Shown in pieces: positions 35,106 to 45,207 of a DNA stretch of 64,000 nt. Position 1 is the first letter of the stretch; each line of letters begins with the position of its first letter. Under the pieces are notes generated by a model that was not told the DNA's origin, ran no database searches, and was given only the letters and a program-made list of their open reading frames with translations. This DNA comes from HB2-32-21 sp041603535 (lineage in GTDB: Bacteria > Pseudomonadota > Gammaproteobacteria > Pseudomonadales > Porticoccaceae): NCBI GenBank assembly GCA_041603535.1, contig JBFIEE010000010.1, positions 10,292 through 74,291 of the forward strand. Reading direction: 5' to 3'. Both the position numbers and the translations under genes were made by a program.

Positions 35106-37360
35106 TGAGCTATTTTGGGGGATCAGGCATGAATGTAATTGGGTGGCCTTTGGGTAGGTTGAAAGCAGGGGTAAAGCTTATTGCAGCGGGTTGCCTGCTT
35201 TTCCAGGTCGCCTCGGCGCAAGCGGTGTCCTTGATTCAGGATATCAAGTTTTCGGCGCTCCCCGGCGACAAGTTTGAGGTGAAACTCGATTTTGACGGTC
35301 CTGCGCCTGAGCCGAAATCATACAAAATTGATTCTCCTGCACGAATAGTTCTGGATTTTGAGAACACGGATAGCGCGCTTAGCGAGAAAAAATATCCCCT
35401 GTCCTTTGATAATGCCCAGAGTGTCGTGGTGCTGAGTGCGGGCGGTCGAACCCGGTTGATTGTTAACCTGCGAGAAACGGTGGCCTATGAAACGCACTCC
35501 AATGCGAACAGCTTAACGTTGGCTGTCGGGGGAGCGGCTACAGCCGGTTCGGTCAGCGCTACCAACAAGCCCGGGATGGCGGTAAGTTCCGTACAGCAAG
35601 CGGCTGCTGGCAAGAGTTTTTCTCAGTCGGAGAATGCGGTTAAAAATGTTGATTTCAAGAGAGGGCAAAAAGGCGAAGGTTTGGTTTCTATTGACCTGAG
35701 CAACGCCAGGACTCCCGTGGACGTGGCACGGGTGGGCACTGACATCACCGTTAGCTTTTATCGCACAGACTTGCCTGAGGCCCTGAACAGGAAGCTTGAC
35801 GTAGTCGATTTCGCGACACCCATAAACAGTGTTGACGCCCAGCACGATGGTGCGACAACCAGGATAATTATTGCCGCGACGGGAGAGTATGATTACCTGG
35901 CTTATCAGGCCGACAATCAGTACGTAGTCAGCGTTAAGCCTTTGACAGCTCAGGAAAAAGAGCAAAAGTCCAAGTTCGAGTATGCAGGTGAAAAGCTTTC
36001 TTTAAATTTCCAGGATATTGAGGTTCGCTCAGTACTGCAGTTAATTGCTGATTTTACTGATCTTAACCTCGTCGCCAGCGATACTGTCACGGGCAATATA
36101 ACCTTGCGTCTGCAAAACGTGCCATGGGATCAGGCACTCAGCATTGTCCTCAAGGCTAAGGGGCTGGACAAGCGCCAAGAAGGTAACGTATTGATGGTTG
36201 CGCCGGCTGTGGAGATTGCCGAACAGGAGCGCTTGCGGGTCGAAGCAAACAAACAACTGATCGAACTTGCGCCGCTGGTGACGGATTTTGTTCGCGTGCG
36301 TTACGCCGATGCCGTTGAGCTTTTCGAGTTGTTTGATTCGAAGGATGGCGGTGGCGGTGGCGGTGGCGGTGGTGATAGAAATACCACATCAAGTATCCTG
36401 TCGCAGCGGGGTACGGCTATCGTTGATCAGCGCACCAATACCATCATTCTGACCGATGTACAGGAAAAAATTGATGAATTTCGTCGTCTGGTGGCGGAGA
36501 TAGATATTCCCATTCGGCAGGTCGAGATTGAGGCGCGCATTATTATTGCCAGTACCGATTTTAGAAAAGAAATAGGAGTCCGGTGGGGTATCTCGGGTAT
36601 TCGGCGCCCTGGAGACGATATACTATCTTTCGTAGGCACCCGGCAGGGTCAGAAAGCTGAGGGTGTGATTGATGCGTTCTCCATAGATGAATCGGAGATA
36701 GAGAGAGATGATTTCGGCAATATCACAAAAGTAGAGAATGACCACGATTTAACCCTCGGTGAAAGCCTGGCGGTTGATCTCGGTGTTTCGGGACCTGCCG
36801 GTAGCTTCAGTCTCGGTCTGTTGAAAGACAATACCTTTATAGATATGGAGTTAAGCGCGCTGGAGAATGACGGTTTTGGAGAGATTATTTCCCAGCCAAA
36901 GGTGCTGACCGGCGACAAGCAAAAGGCCATTATCAAGGCCGGTACTGAAATTGCTTATCAGTCGGGCACATCAAGTGGAGCGACAGAGGTAGAGTTTAAG
37001 GAAGCGGTGTTAAAGCTTGAAGTAACGCCGCAGATTACCCCGGACAACCGGATTATTATGGATCTGTTGATCAACCAGGATTCTGTTGGCCAGATTGTGC
37101 CGACGGCCCAGGGCGGCGCCGAGCCAACAATTGACGTGACTCAGATACAAACCCAGGCGTTGGTGGGAGACGGTCAGACCCTCGTTCTCGGCGGAATTTT
37201 TCAAATGGAAGAGATTAAGGGCGAGCAAAAAGTCCCGGTTTTGGGTGATATACCCTTCATTGGACGATTATTCAAAAATACCGTCTCTGATCGCACGAAG
37301 CGGGAAATTCTAATCTTTGTGACGCCGAGAATTATCAGCGATCCGCTTCTGGATCAATGA
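35105..37360 (+). CDS. pilQ: Type IV pilus secretin PilQ
   Basis: A 751-residue outer-membrane secretin. Order: signal peptide (to about residue 40), two AMIN domains that bind peptidoglycan (about 45-145 and 180-280), an STN/N0 domain (about 300-370), N1 domain (about 385-470), and the secretin channel ending with VPVLGDIPFIGRLFKNT. An in-frame run of nine glycines (residues 415-423) interrupts the N1 domain. The ATG at 35105 overlaps the pilP stop; a TTG one codon earlier is possible. The end overlaps aroK by four bases. Confidence 0.96.
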   Translation: MSYFGGSGMNVIGWPLGRLKAGVKLIAAGCLLFQVASAQAVSLIQDIKFSALPGDKFEVKLDFDGPAPEPKSYKIDSPARIVLDFENTDSALSEKKYPLSFDNAQSVVVLSAGGRTRLIVNLRETVAYETHSNANSLTLAVGGAATAGSVSATNKPGMAVSSVQQAAAGKSFSQSENAVKNVDFKRGQKGEGLVSIDLSNARTPVDVARVGTDITVSFYRTDLPEALNRKLDVVDFATPINSVDAQHDGATTRIIIAATGEYDYLAYQADNQYVVSVKPLTAQEKEQKSKFEYAGEKLSLNFQDIEVRSVLQLIADFTDLNLVASDTVTGNITLRLQNVPWDQALSIVLKAKGLDKRQEGNVLMVAPAVEIAEQERLRVEANKQLIELAPLVTDFVRVRYADAVELFELFDSKDGGGGGGGGGDRNTTSSILSQRGTAIVDQRTNTIILTDVQEKIDEFRRLVAEIDIPIRQVEIEARIIIASTDFRKEIGVRWGISGIRRPGDDILSFVGTRQGQKAEGVIDAFSIDESEIERDDFGNITKVENDHDLTLGESLAVDLGVSGPAGSFSLGLLKDNTFIDMELSALENDGFGEIISQPKVLTGDKQKAIIKAGTEIAYQSGTSSGATEVEFKEAVLKLEVTPQITPDNRIIMDLLINQDSVGQIVPTAQGGAEPTIDVTQIQTQALVGDGQTLVLGGIFQMEEIKGEQKVPVLGDIPFIGRLFKNTVSDRTKREILIFVTPRIISDPLLDQ
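36347..36373 (+). repeat. Hexanucleotide repeat coding poly-glycine in pilQ
   Basis: Four copies of GGCGGT plus a final GGT, encoding nine glycines. Any change of whole units keeps the frame. Confidence 0.9.
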
Positions 37361-37884
37361 CGGGGCAGCGGCAGCCCATATTCCTGGTCGGCCCCATGGG
37401 GGCCGGCAAGACCACAGTTGGTAGACAGCTCGCCAGGCTTCTGCATAAGGCTTTTATAGATCTGGATGCCGAGATTGAAGCCCGCAGTGGCGCCGATATT
37501 CCGTGGATTTTCGATGTCGAAGGGGAGGAAGGATTCCGCAAGCGTGAGACCAACATGCTGGCTGAGTTGGCGACAAAACAGGATGTTATTATCGCGACGG
37601 GCGGGGGCGTGGTGCTGAACCCTGACAATCGGAATGTAATGAGCAGCAGTGGGCTGATTGTCTATCTTGCGGTACCCGCGGACATTCTTTATGAGCGAAC
37701 TTTATTAGATACCAGGAGGCCGCTCCTGCAGGTAGAAAACAGGCGTGAAGTCATTGACGAATTGGTGACCCGGAGAGACCCTCTTTATCGGGAAGTTGCC
37801 GATATCATTTTTACCAGCGAGAATAACAGCCCAACGACTGCCGCTGAGAAGCTTAAGCTACTTATCCAGCAGGCGGGCGAATGA
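37357..37884 (+). CDS. aroK: Shikimate kinase
   Basis: A 175-residue P-loop kinase that phosphorylates shikimate. Walker A is GPMGAGKT at residues 12-19; the shikimate-binding DLDAEIEARSG and GGGVVL motifs and the RRPLL lid are present. It overlaps pilQ by four bases (ATGA) and precedes aroB, the standard pilQ-aroK-aroB order. Confidence 0.97.
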   Translation: MTGQRQPIFLVGPMGAGKTTVGRQLARLLHKAFIDLDAEIEARSGADIPWIFDVEGEEGFRKRETNMLAELATKQDVIIATGGGVVLNPDNRNVMSSSGLIVYLAVPADILYERTLLDTRRPLLQVENRREVIDELVTRRDPLYREVADIIFTSENNSPTTAAEKLKLLIQQAGE

Positions 37885-37935
37885 TGTGCTAGCATCGCCG
37901 CCTTCCCATTAGTTGGTTCCAAGTGACGCCTGATC

Positions 37936-39009
37936 ATGCATAGCCTGACCGTTGAGCTAGGTGAGCGTAGCTACCCGATTTTGTTCGGTCGCGGGCTGTT
38001 GCGCCAGAAAGATATTCTGGCGCCGTTTCTCGGTCGTGACGGCGCGCTGGTTATTACCAACGAAACAATTGCTCCACTTTATCTGGATGTAGTCGATCAG
38101 GCACTTGGCGATTACAGGGTTGATCACCTGGTGCTTCCTGACGGTGAAAAATACAAAAACTTCGACACGCTAAACTTAATTTTTGACGCGCTCCTAAAGG
38201 ATACTCACAGTCGAGATACCACCTTGATTGCGTTGGGCGGTGGCGTTGTCGGCGATATAACGGGATTTGCGGCAGCCTGCTATCAACGCGGCATTGCGTT
38301 TATTCAGCTGCCGACTACCTTGCTGGCTCAGGTTGATTCGTCTGTGGGCGGCAAAACAGCTGTAAATCACCGGCTTGGTAAGAACATGATAGGCGCCTTT
38401 CATCAACCGCGAGCGGTGCTGATTGATATCGATACGCTTAAGTCGTTGCCCGAGCGGGAGTTCAAAGCCGGGTTAGCAGAAGTGATTAAGTATGGCCTGA
38501 TTCGTGATGAAGCGTTTTTTACCTGGTTAGAGGGCAATATAGAGCTTTTGTTGGCGGGCGATGAAGAGGCGTTGCTTCATGCTATTGAGACATCCTGTCG
38601 GCTGAAGGCACAGATCGTCAGTGTAGACGAACGTGAGAGTGGGGTGCGCGCCATCCTTAATTTTGGTCACACTTTCGGCCATGCCATCGAAACGTTTCAG
38701 GCGTATCGCGAATGGGTACACGGCGAAGCGGTGGCTGCAGGTATGGTCATGGCCGCTGAACTGTCGGCTCGGATGGGGTGGTTGCGGCAGCGGGATGTCG
38801 ATCGAATACGGGCAATCCTGTTGCAGGCGGGCTTACCTGTTGCGCCCCCGCAAGGCATTAGCGAACAGCGATTTCTCGAGCTCATGGCGGTTGATAAGAA
38901 AGCCCTGGGCGGTGTCATTCGCCTGGTTCTATTAAAAGCAGTGGGTGATGCGATTGTAAGCGCAGATTATGATCAGTCAAAACTGAAAGAAGTGTTGAGT
39001 TTCCAGTAA
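37936..39009 (+). CDS. aroB: 3-Dehydroquinate synthase
   Basis: A 357-residue NAD- and zinc-dependent AroB that forms 3-dehydroquinate from DAHP. NAD-binding GGGVVGDITGFAA, the PTTLLAQVDSSVGGKTAVNH active-site stretch and the zinc histidines in NFGHTFGHAIE and VHGEAVAAGM are intact. Follows aroK after 51 bases. In many relatives damX comes next; here gltB does. Confidence 0.98.
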   Translation: MHSLTVELGERSYPILFGRGLLRQKDILAPFLGRDGALVITNETIAPLYLDVVDQALGDYRVDHLVLPDGEKYKNFDTLNLIFDALLKDTHSRDTTLIALGGGVVGDITGFAAACYQRGIAFIQLPTTLLAQVDSSVGGKTAVNHRLGKNMIGAFHQPRAVLIDIDTLKSLPEREFKAGLAEVIKYGLIRDEAFFTWLEGNIELLLAGDEEALLHAIETSCRLKAQIVSVDERESGVRAILNFGHTFGHAIETFQAYREWVHGEAVAAGMVMAAELSARMGWLRQRDVDRIRAILLQAGLPVAPPQGISEQRFLELMAVDKKALGGVIRLVLLKAVGDAIVSADYDQSKLKEVLSFQ

Positions 39010-39126
39010 ATCTCCGGCATTTGTCCCGCTCATGCCACCTGTGTAAAATGTCCCTCCTTTTGCCCCGTGCAGCGCTGTGTTGCTGGATTTAGCCTTTGTA
39101 ACACAATGTTTTATAACGAGTTATTT

Positions 39127-42100
39127 ATGTCTAAAGGTTTGTACCGGCTCGACGAGTTTCGCGATAACTGCGGATTTGGTCTGATTGCTCATTTGAAGGG
39201 CCAAACCAGTCATCAATTACTACAAACAGCCATAGAGGCGCTGACCTGCATGACGCATCGCGGGGGTATCGCCGCGGACGGGAAAACGGGTGATGGCTGC
39301 GGACTATTATTGCAAAAGCCCGATGGCTTTTTGCGCGCCATTGCCCTGGAGCAATTTGGCGCAGTATTGCCCGAGCGGTACGCGGTCGGCGTCATGATGC
39401 TTAACCCGGAAGAAACCGCCCGGCAACACGCAAAACATATCACGGAGCAGGAGCTGAGCCGTCAGGGGCTGAATGTCGTAGGTTGGCGTGAAGTTCCCAC
39501 CGATAACAGCTGTCTGGGGGAAATAGCCCTGCGCACGCAACCGGTGATTGAGCACGTATTTATCGGTGCGCCGGAAGACATGGAGTCGTTGCGCTTTGAT
39601 GCCCGACTTTTTGTAGCAAGGCGTCACATTGAAAAGCGCTTGAGCGAAGACAGACGTTTTTACGTAGCCAGTTTGTCGGCAGGGGTTATTTGTTACAAGG
39701 GCTTGATGATGCCCGTTGATCTGCCGCACTTTTACCTGGATTTATCCGATACGCGCCTCGAAACCGCTATCTGTGTATTCCATCAGCGCTTTAGTACCAA
39801 TACGCTGCCGGAATGGCCCCTTGCGCAGCCCTTTCGAATGCTTGCGCATAATGGCGAGATCAATACCATCGTGGGTAACAGGAATTGGTCTGTCGCCCGA
39901 ACCGCCAAGTTCAATTCTCCACAAATACCTGATCTTGCCGACGTCGCGCCGCTGGTTAATCGTCTCGGATCAGATTCGTCGAGCCTCGATAATATGCTCG
40001 AAGTTATGGTCACTGGGGGCATTCCTCTCCACCGGGCGGTGAGAATGTTGATACCTCCTGCCTGGAACAATGTTGAAGATCGGGATCCGAATCAACGGGC
40101 CTTTTTTGAATACCAGTCCATGCATATGGAGCCGTGGGACGGCCCGGCTGGACTGGTCATCACCGACGGACGCTACGCAATATGTGCGCTTGATCGGAAC
40201 GGCTTGCGGCCATCGCGATGGATACTCACGGACGACGACTTCATTACCGTTGCTTCCGAGGTCGGTGTGCATGGCTACCGTCCGGAGGCGGTGGTGGCAA
40301 AGGGTCGTCTTGGACCTGGTGATATGCTGTCGATCGACGTCGTGGACGGAACCATGGAAACCCGTGAGGATATAGATCAGCGCCTCGCTGCGGCCCAGCC
40401 CTATCGTCGCTGGTTGCGCGAAGGTGCTCATGCCATTGAGTCCACTATGGATCAGGACGGTATGGATATCGAGGGGACATTGTCCCGGGAGAAAATCAGG
40501 CAGTACATGAAAATGTATGGCATCTCCCTCGAGGAACGGAACCAGGTATTCGTGCCGCTGGCCGAAGGCGCTCAGGAGGCGGTGGCGTCGATGGGTGATG
40601 ATTCACCTATGGCTGTGTTGTCGGAAAAGAACCGTAGTGTATTCGACTATTTTCGCCAGCAATTTGCCCAGGTGACTAATCCGCCGATTGATGCGCTGCG
40701 CGAAGGCATCGCCATGTCTTTGAGTACTCAATTGGGTAAAGAGCGGAATATATTTGAGGAAACTCCGGAGCACGCTGGACGGATAAACCTTAATAGCCCG
40801 GTGTTGTCGCCGCGCAAGTACTATTCTCTCAAGCATAATAAGCACCCCGGTTACGAAGTGCGTAAATTTGGGCTCAATTATGATCCGGCGCAAGTGGATT
40901 TGCGCACGGCGTTGATTGCCCTGTGTTCTGATGTCGAGCAAGCGGTGAGAAGCGGGGCCACCATCTGCATCCTGTCAGACCACGATATTGAAATGGGCAA
41001 GATCCCCTTACAGTCCGTATTCGCTGTCGGTGCAGTTCACAATCATTTAACTGTTAAGGGCTTGCGTTGCGACGCTAATATCATTGTCAGTACCGGGGCT
41101 GCACGGGATCCTCATCAAATAGCAACGCTAATTGGTTGCGGAGCGACCGCGGTTTATCCCTATCTGAGCTATCACGTGCTCTACGATATGATTGAAAGCG
41201 GTGAGCTTGTCATTAATGTCGATACCGCGTTTAAGCACTACCGCCGAGGTATTAACAAAGGCCTGTTGAAAATATTGTCAAAAATGGGTATTTCCACCAT
41301 CGCTTCTTATCGAGGGGCAATGTTGTACGAAGCCATTGGTCTGGGCGATGAGATCATCGAGCTGTGCTTTCCCTGGTTGGTCAGCCGCATCCGTGGAGCC
41401 GAGTTTGTAGATTTCCAGAGCGACCAGCAGATCCTCGCTGAGCTCGCCTGGCGGGATCGCAAAGCGATTTCGCCGGGCGGTTTGTTTAAATATATTCACG
41501 GTGGGGAGTATCACGCCTTCAACCCGGATGTTGTGCAGATTTTGCAAAAAGCGGTGCGCAGTGGCTGTTATGCCGATTGGCAAGCATACGCTGCACTGGT
41601 CAATGGTCGACCGGTGGCGACCTTGCGCGATCTCATGCGCCTGAAAACGGGGGGCCATCCAATCCCGCTAGATGACGTCGAACCCGTTGAAAAAATAGTC
41701 GTGCGCTTTGATTCCGCCGGGATGTCGCTGGGCGCATTGTCGCCGGAGGCCCATGAGTCCCTTGCCGAAGCCCTCAATAGCCTGGGCGGGCGTTCAAATT
41801 CTGGGGAAGGGGGCGAAGACCCCAGGCGCTACGGCACGGTTCGAACGTCGAAAATCAAGCAGGTTGCTTCTGGACGCTTTGGTGTGACCCCGCATTATCT
41901 GGTTAACGCTGAAGTTATCCAGATCAAAATTGCGCAGGGCGCTAAACCCGGTGAGGGGGGACAACTACCTGGTGGCAAGGTAAACGAGCTGATTGCCTCT
42001 TTGCGTTACTCGGTTCCGGGGGTGACATTGATTTCGCCGCCGCCACACCACGACATCTATTCGATAGAGGATCTCGCGCAGTTAATCTTTGACTTGAAGC

Positions 42101-43584
42101 AGGTTAATCCCCTGGCTTTGGTATCGGTGAAACTAGTGTCGCGCCCGGGCGTCGGTACCATCGCAGCCGGTGTCGCCAAGGCTTACGCTGATCTGATTAC
42201 CATTTCCGGGTATGACGGGGGTACGGCTGCTAGCCCACTGACGTCGATACGCTATGCCGGTTCCCCCTGGGAACTAGGGCTTGCGGAAACACACCAGATG
42301 TTGCGAGCCAACGATCTGCGGGACAAAGTCAGAGTGCAGACCGACGGTGGTTTGAAGACAGGTCTGGATGTGGTCAAGGCGGCCATACTGGGTGCCGAGA
42401 GTTTTGGTTTCGGTACGGCACCGATGGTTGCCCTGGGTTGCAAATATTTGCGTATTTGCCATCTTAATAACTGCGCCACAGGTGTTGCAACTCAGGATCA
42501 AACGTTGCGGGAAGGTCACTATAAGGGCACGGTGGAGAATGCCAGAAACTTTTTCCTGTTCATTGCTCGGGAAGTCCGCGAATGGCTCGCTGCACTGGGA
42601 GTTGCCAGTTTGGCGGAGCTGATCGGCCGCGTCGATCTACTGGAAGTATTACCGGGCAACACCGCGCGGCAGCAAAAGGTTAACCTGGCACCGATATTAC
42701 ACAGCGACGAGTTTTTGGCGACCAAGCCGCAGTATTGTCAGGTTGCGCGCAACACGCCTTTTGACAGGGGTGAACTGGCCGAGCGGATGGTCGCGGATAT
42801 GCTGCCTGCTATAGAAGGGGCGACGGGCGGGCATTATGAGTACACAGTTTCTAACTGCGATCGCACTATCGGTGCCCGCCTGAGTGGCGAAATCGCCAGG
42901 CGCCATGGCAATCAGGGTATGGCGACAGCGCCCCTCAGGTTGGCTCTTACCGGTGTCGCAGGACAGTCGCTTGGCGCCTGGAATGCTGGGGGGCTTGAAA
43001 TTTATCTGTCCGGCGATGCCAACGATTATGTCGGCAAGGGTATGGCGGGTGGTAAGCTGGTTTTGTCGCCGCCCAGGGGCAGCACATTTGTCAGTAATGC
43101 CACCCCGATTATGGGTAACACCTGCCTCTACGGAGCCACGGGCGGCAAGTTGTTCGCCTCTGGTCGCGCCGGGGAGCGTTTCGCGGTGCGTAATTCGGGA
43201 GCATACGCCGTTATCGAGGGCGCGGGAGACCACTGTTGCGAATACATGACCGGCGGCATTGTCGCGGTTCTGGGCGCCACTGGGTACAATTTCGGTGCTG
43301 GTATGACGGGCGGATTTGCCTATGTCCTCGATCTCGAACGCCGCTTCTATGATCGCGTCAATACCGAGCTGGTCGAGGTGCATCGCATTACCACCGAACC
43401 GCTGGAGAATCAGCGGCACTTTCTCAAACGGATGATTGAAGAGTTCGTTGCCGAGACAGGCAGTGCCTGGGGCGTAGAACTGATCGATAATTTCGACGAT
43501 TACGTCGCCAGCTTCTGGCTGGTCAAACCGAAATCGGCATCTCTGGCCAGTCTTTTCGAGAATACTCGTGCGCGCCCCGAGTAA
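39127..43584 (+). CDS. gltB: Glutamate synthase, large subunit
   Basis: A 1485-residue GltB that uses glutamine, 2-oxoglutarate and NADPH-derived electrons to make two glutamates. The type II amidotransferase nucleophile is Cys15 (RDNCGFG), exposed after removal of a short propeptide. The central domain leads into the FMN synthase domain with KPGEGGQLPGGKV and the 3Fe-4S cysteines in CHLNNCATGVATQ. The C-terminal GXGXG beta-helix is seen in GMAGGKLVLSPP and GGIVAVLG. The ATG at 39127 is chosen because GLYRLDEF leads directly to the catalytic cysteine; the frame opens 60 bases earlier without homology. gltD follows after 30 bases. Confidence 0.97.
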   Translation: MSKGLYRLDEFRDNCGFGLIAHLKGQTSHQLLQTAIEALTCMTHRGGIAADGKTGDGCGLLLQKPDGFLRAIALEQFGAVLPERYAVGVMMLNPEETARQHAKHITEQELSRQGLNVVGWREVPTDNSCLGEIALRTQPVIEHVFIGAPEDMESLRFDARLFVARRHIEKRLSEDRRFYVASLSAGVICYKGLMMPVDLPHFYLDLSDTRLETAICVFHQRFSTNTLPEWPLAQPFRMLAHNGEINTIVGNRNWSVARTAKFNSPQIPDLADVAPLVNRLGSDSSSLDNMLEVMVTGGIPLHRAVRMLIPPAWNNVEDRDPNQRAFFEYQSMHMEPWDGPAGLVITDGRYAICALDRNGLRPSRWILTDDDFITVASEVGVHGYRPEAVVAKGRLGPGDMLSIDVVDGTMETREDIDQRLAAAQPYRRWLREGAHAIESTMDQDGMDIEGTLSREKIRQYMKMYGISLEERNQVFVPLAEGAQEAVASMGDDSPMAVLSEKNRSVFDYFRQQFAQVTNPPIDALREGIAMSLSTQLGKERNIFEETPEHAGRINLNSPVLSPRKYYSLKHNKHPGYEVRKFGLNYDPAQVDLRTALIALCSDVEQAVRSGATICILSDHDIEMGKIPLQSVFAVGAVHNHLTVKGLRCDANIIVSTGAARDPHQIATLIGCGATAVYPYLSYHVLYDMIESGELVINVDTAFKHYRRGINKGLLKILSKMGISTIASYRGAMLYEAIGLGDEIIELCFPWLVSRIRGAEFVDFQSDQQILAELAWRDRKAISPGGLFKYIHGGEYHAFNPDVVQILQKAVRSGCYADWQAYAALVNGRPVATLRDLMRLKTGGHPIPLDDVEPVEKIVVRFDSAGMSLGALSPEAHESLAEALNSLGGRSNSGEGGEDPRRYGTVRTSKIKQVASGRFGVTPHYLVNAEVIQIKIAQGAKPGEGGQLPGGKVNELIASLRYSVPGVTLISPPPHHDIYSIEDLAQLIFDLKQVNPLALVSVKLVSRPGVGTIAAGVAKAYADLITISGYDGGTAASPLTSIRYAGSPWELGLAETHQMLRANDLRDKVRVQTDGGLKTGLDVVKAAILGAESFGFGTAPMVALGCKYLRICHLNNCATGVATQDQTLREGHYKGTVENARNFFLFIAREVREWLAALGVASLAELIGRVDLLEVLPGNTARQQKVNLAPILHSDEFLATKPQYCQVARNTPFDRGELAERMVADMLPAIEGATGGHYEYTVSNCDRTIGARLSGEIARRHGNQGMATAPLRLALTGVAGQSLGAWNAGGLEIYLSGDANDYVGKGMAGGKLVLSPPRGSTFVSNATPIMGNTCLYGATGGKLFASGRAGERFAVRNSGAYAVIEGAGDHCCEYMTGGIVAVLGATGYNFGAGMTGGFAYVLDLERRFYDRVNTELVEVHRITTEPLENQRHFLKRMIEEFVAETGSAWGVELIDNFDDYVASFWLVKPKSASLASLFENTRARPE

Positions 43585-43614
43585 TCTGCATCGACAGTTT
43601 AAAAGGTTTGTATT

Positions 43615-45036
43615 ATGACGACTGAGCGCCAGCACAATCATTTTCAGTTTCTCGACGTAAAGCGCGAAGATCCTGAGAAAAAGCCGATCGCCAGACGAAA
43701 ATCGAGTTTCGCTGAGATCTACGAGCCGTATCAGCAACCGGACGCTGCTGCACAATCACATCGATGTCTGGGCTGTGGCAACCCTTATTGTGAATGGAAG
43801 TGTCCTGTTCATAACTACATTCCCAACTGGTTGAAGTTGGTTGAAGAAGGCAACATCATTGAAGCGGCGGAATTATGCCATCAGACCAATACCCTGCCTG
43901 AAGTGTGTGGCCGGGTCTGCCCCCAGGATCGACTCTGCGAAGAAGCCTGTACGCTGAATGATGGGTTTGGCGCCGTCACCATCGGCAACGTCGAGAAATA
44001 CATTACGGATACCGCGCTTGCCATGGGCTGGAAGCCAACGGTGGAATCGGTGCAGGCGACCGGTAAAAAAGTTGCCATCATCGGAGCGGGGCCGGCCGGT
44101 CTTGGCTGCGCGGATATCCTGATTCGCAACGGCGTCAAGCCAGTGGTATTTGACCGCTATCCGGAAATTGGTGGCTTGCTGACTTTTGGTATTCCGGAAT
44201 TTAAACTGGAAAAATCGGTGATGATCAAACGACGAGAAATGTTCGTCGAAACGGGCATCGAATTTCGTCTGAATGTCGATGTGGGCAAGGACATTCCGTT
44301 TCAATCGTTGCTTGAAGAATATGACGCGGTGTTTCTGGGCATGGGAACTTACACGACGATGCGCGGCGGGTTCCCTGGGGAGGATATGCCTGGGGTTGTC
44401 GATGCCTTGCCCTACCTGGTAGCAAACGTTAATCACAATCAGGGCTGGCCCCAGGCCGATTATGACTATGTCTCGGTCAAGGGTCAGCAGGTCGTCGTGC
44501 TGGGTGGTGGTGACACGGCGATGGATTGTAATCGTACCGCGATTCGCCAGGGCGCGAGACGAGTCACCTGCGTTTATCGGCGGGATGAGGCAAACATGCC
44601 GGGATCGCGTCGCGAGGTGGCTAATTCACGGGAGGAAGGTGTGAAATTCCTCTTCAATCGACAGCCTGTGGAAATCGTTGGCGACGGTCGGGTAACCGGG
44701 GTCAAGGTCGTCGAAACACGGCTCGGTGAACCCGATGAAAAGGGTCGCCAGCGGCCGCAGCCGGTCGCTGGAAGCGAGCAGATTATTCCCGCTGATGTGG
44801 TGCTCGTGGCGTTTGGCTTTCAACCTAGTCCTGCGCCATGGTTTGCCGATCACGGCATTGAACTCAACAGTTGGGGCGGTGTGATCGCGCCGGAAAAGCA
44901 GCATTTCCCTTTTCAGACGAGCAATGCCAAGGTATTTGCTGGTGGCGATATGGTACGGGGTTCTGACCTGGTGGTTACCGCGATCTGGGAAGGGCGGCAA
45001 GCCGCTGAAGGTATTCTTGATTATCTTGAAGTCTGA
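43615..45036 (+). CDS. gltD: Glutamate synthase, small subunit
   Basis: A 473-residue GltD, the FAD/NADPH electron-input subunit. N-terminal iron-sulphur cysteines are Cys51, Cys54, Cys59 and Cys63 (CLGCGNPYCEWKC), with a second set in CGRVCPQDRLCEEAC. The FAD-binding Rossmann motif is GAGPAGLGCA and the NADPH motif is GGGDTAMDC; the C-terminal GGDMVRGSDLVV closes the FAD site. Cotranscribed with gltB. Confidence 0.98.
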   Translation: MTTERQHNHFQFLDVKREDPEKKPIARRKSSFAEIYEPYQQPDAAAQSHRCLGCGNPYCEWKCPVHNYIPNWLKLVEEGNIIEAAELCHQTNTLPEVCGRVCPQDRLCEEACTLNDGFGAVTIGNVEKYITDTALAMGWKPTVESVQATGKKVAIIGAGPAGLGCADILIRNGVKPVVFDRYPEIGGLLTFGIPEFKLEKSVMIKRREMFVETGIEFRLNVDVGKDIPFQSLLEEYDAVFLGMGTYTTMRGGFPGEDMPGVVDALPYLVANVNHNQGWPQADYDYVSVKGQQVVVLGGGDTAMDCNRTAIRQGARRVTCVYRRDEANMPGSRREVANSREEGVKFLFNRQPVEIVGDGRVTGVKVVETRLGEPDEKGRQRPQPVAGSEQIIPADVVLVAFGFQPSPAPWFADHGIELNSWGGVIAPEKQHFPFQTSNAKVFAGGDMVRGSDLVVTAIWEGRQAAEGILDYLEV

Positions 45037-45123
45037 TTACATGATTGTGAGCAGATAGTTCACGGTTAGTTTAATCGGGTTCAGTCCGGTGCCGCTCCAT
45101 TAAACTTGTATCCATTGATCTTA

Positions 45124-45180
45124 GGCCCGTTAAGCTGGGCCCCGTTAAACGGGGGTTCGTTAATCTGGCTCATTAACCGT
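45124..45180. repeat. Degenerate 15-bp tandem repeat upstream of hemE
   Basis: CGTTAA recurs at 45128, 45143 and 45158, exactly 15 bases apart, with a fourth, altered copy (CATTAA) at 45171. Flanks are shared in part (GGCCC before, CTGG after). It fills the gltD-hemE spacer. Confidence 0.75.
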
Positions 45181-45207
45181 GACTGACTAAACGGCGGCAA
45201 ATTAAAG

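Noticed and set aside
42697..43755. A 352-codon open frame on the minus strand across the end of gltB and start of gltD.
   Set aside because: It is antisense to two firmly identified genes and its protein matches no family; a mirror of codon bias.
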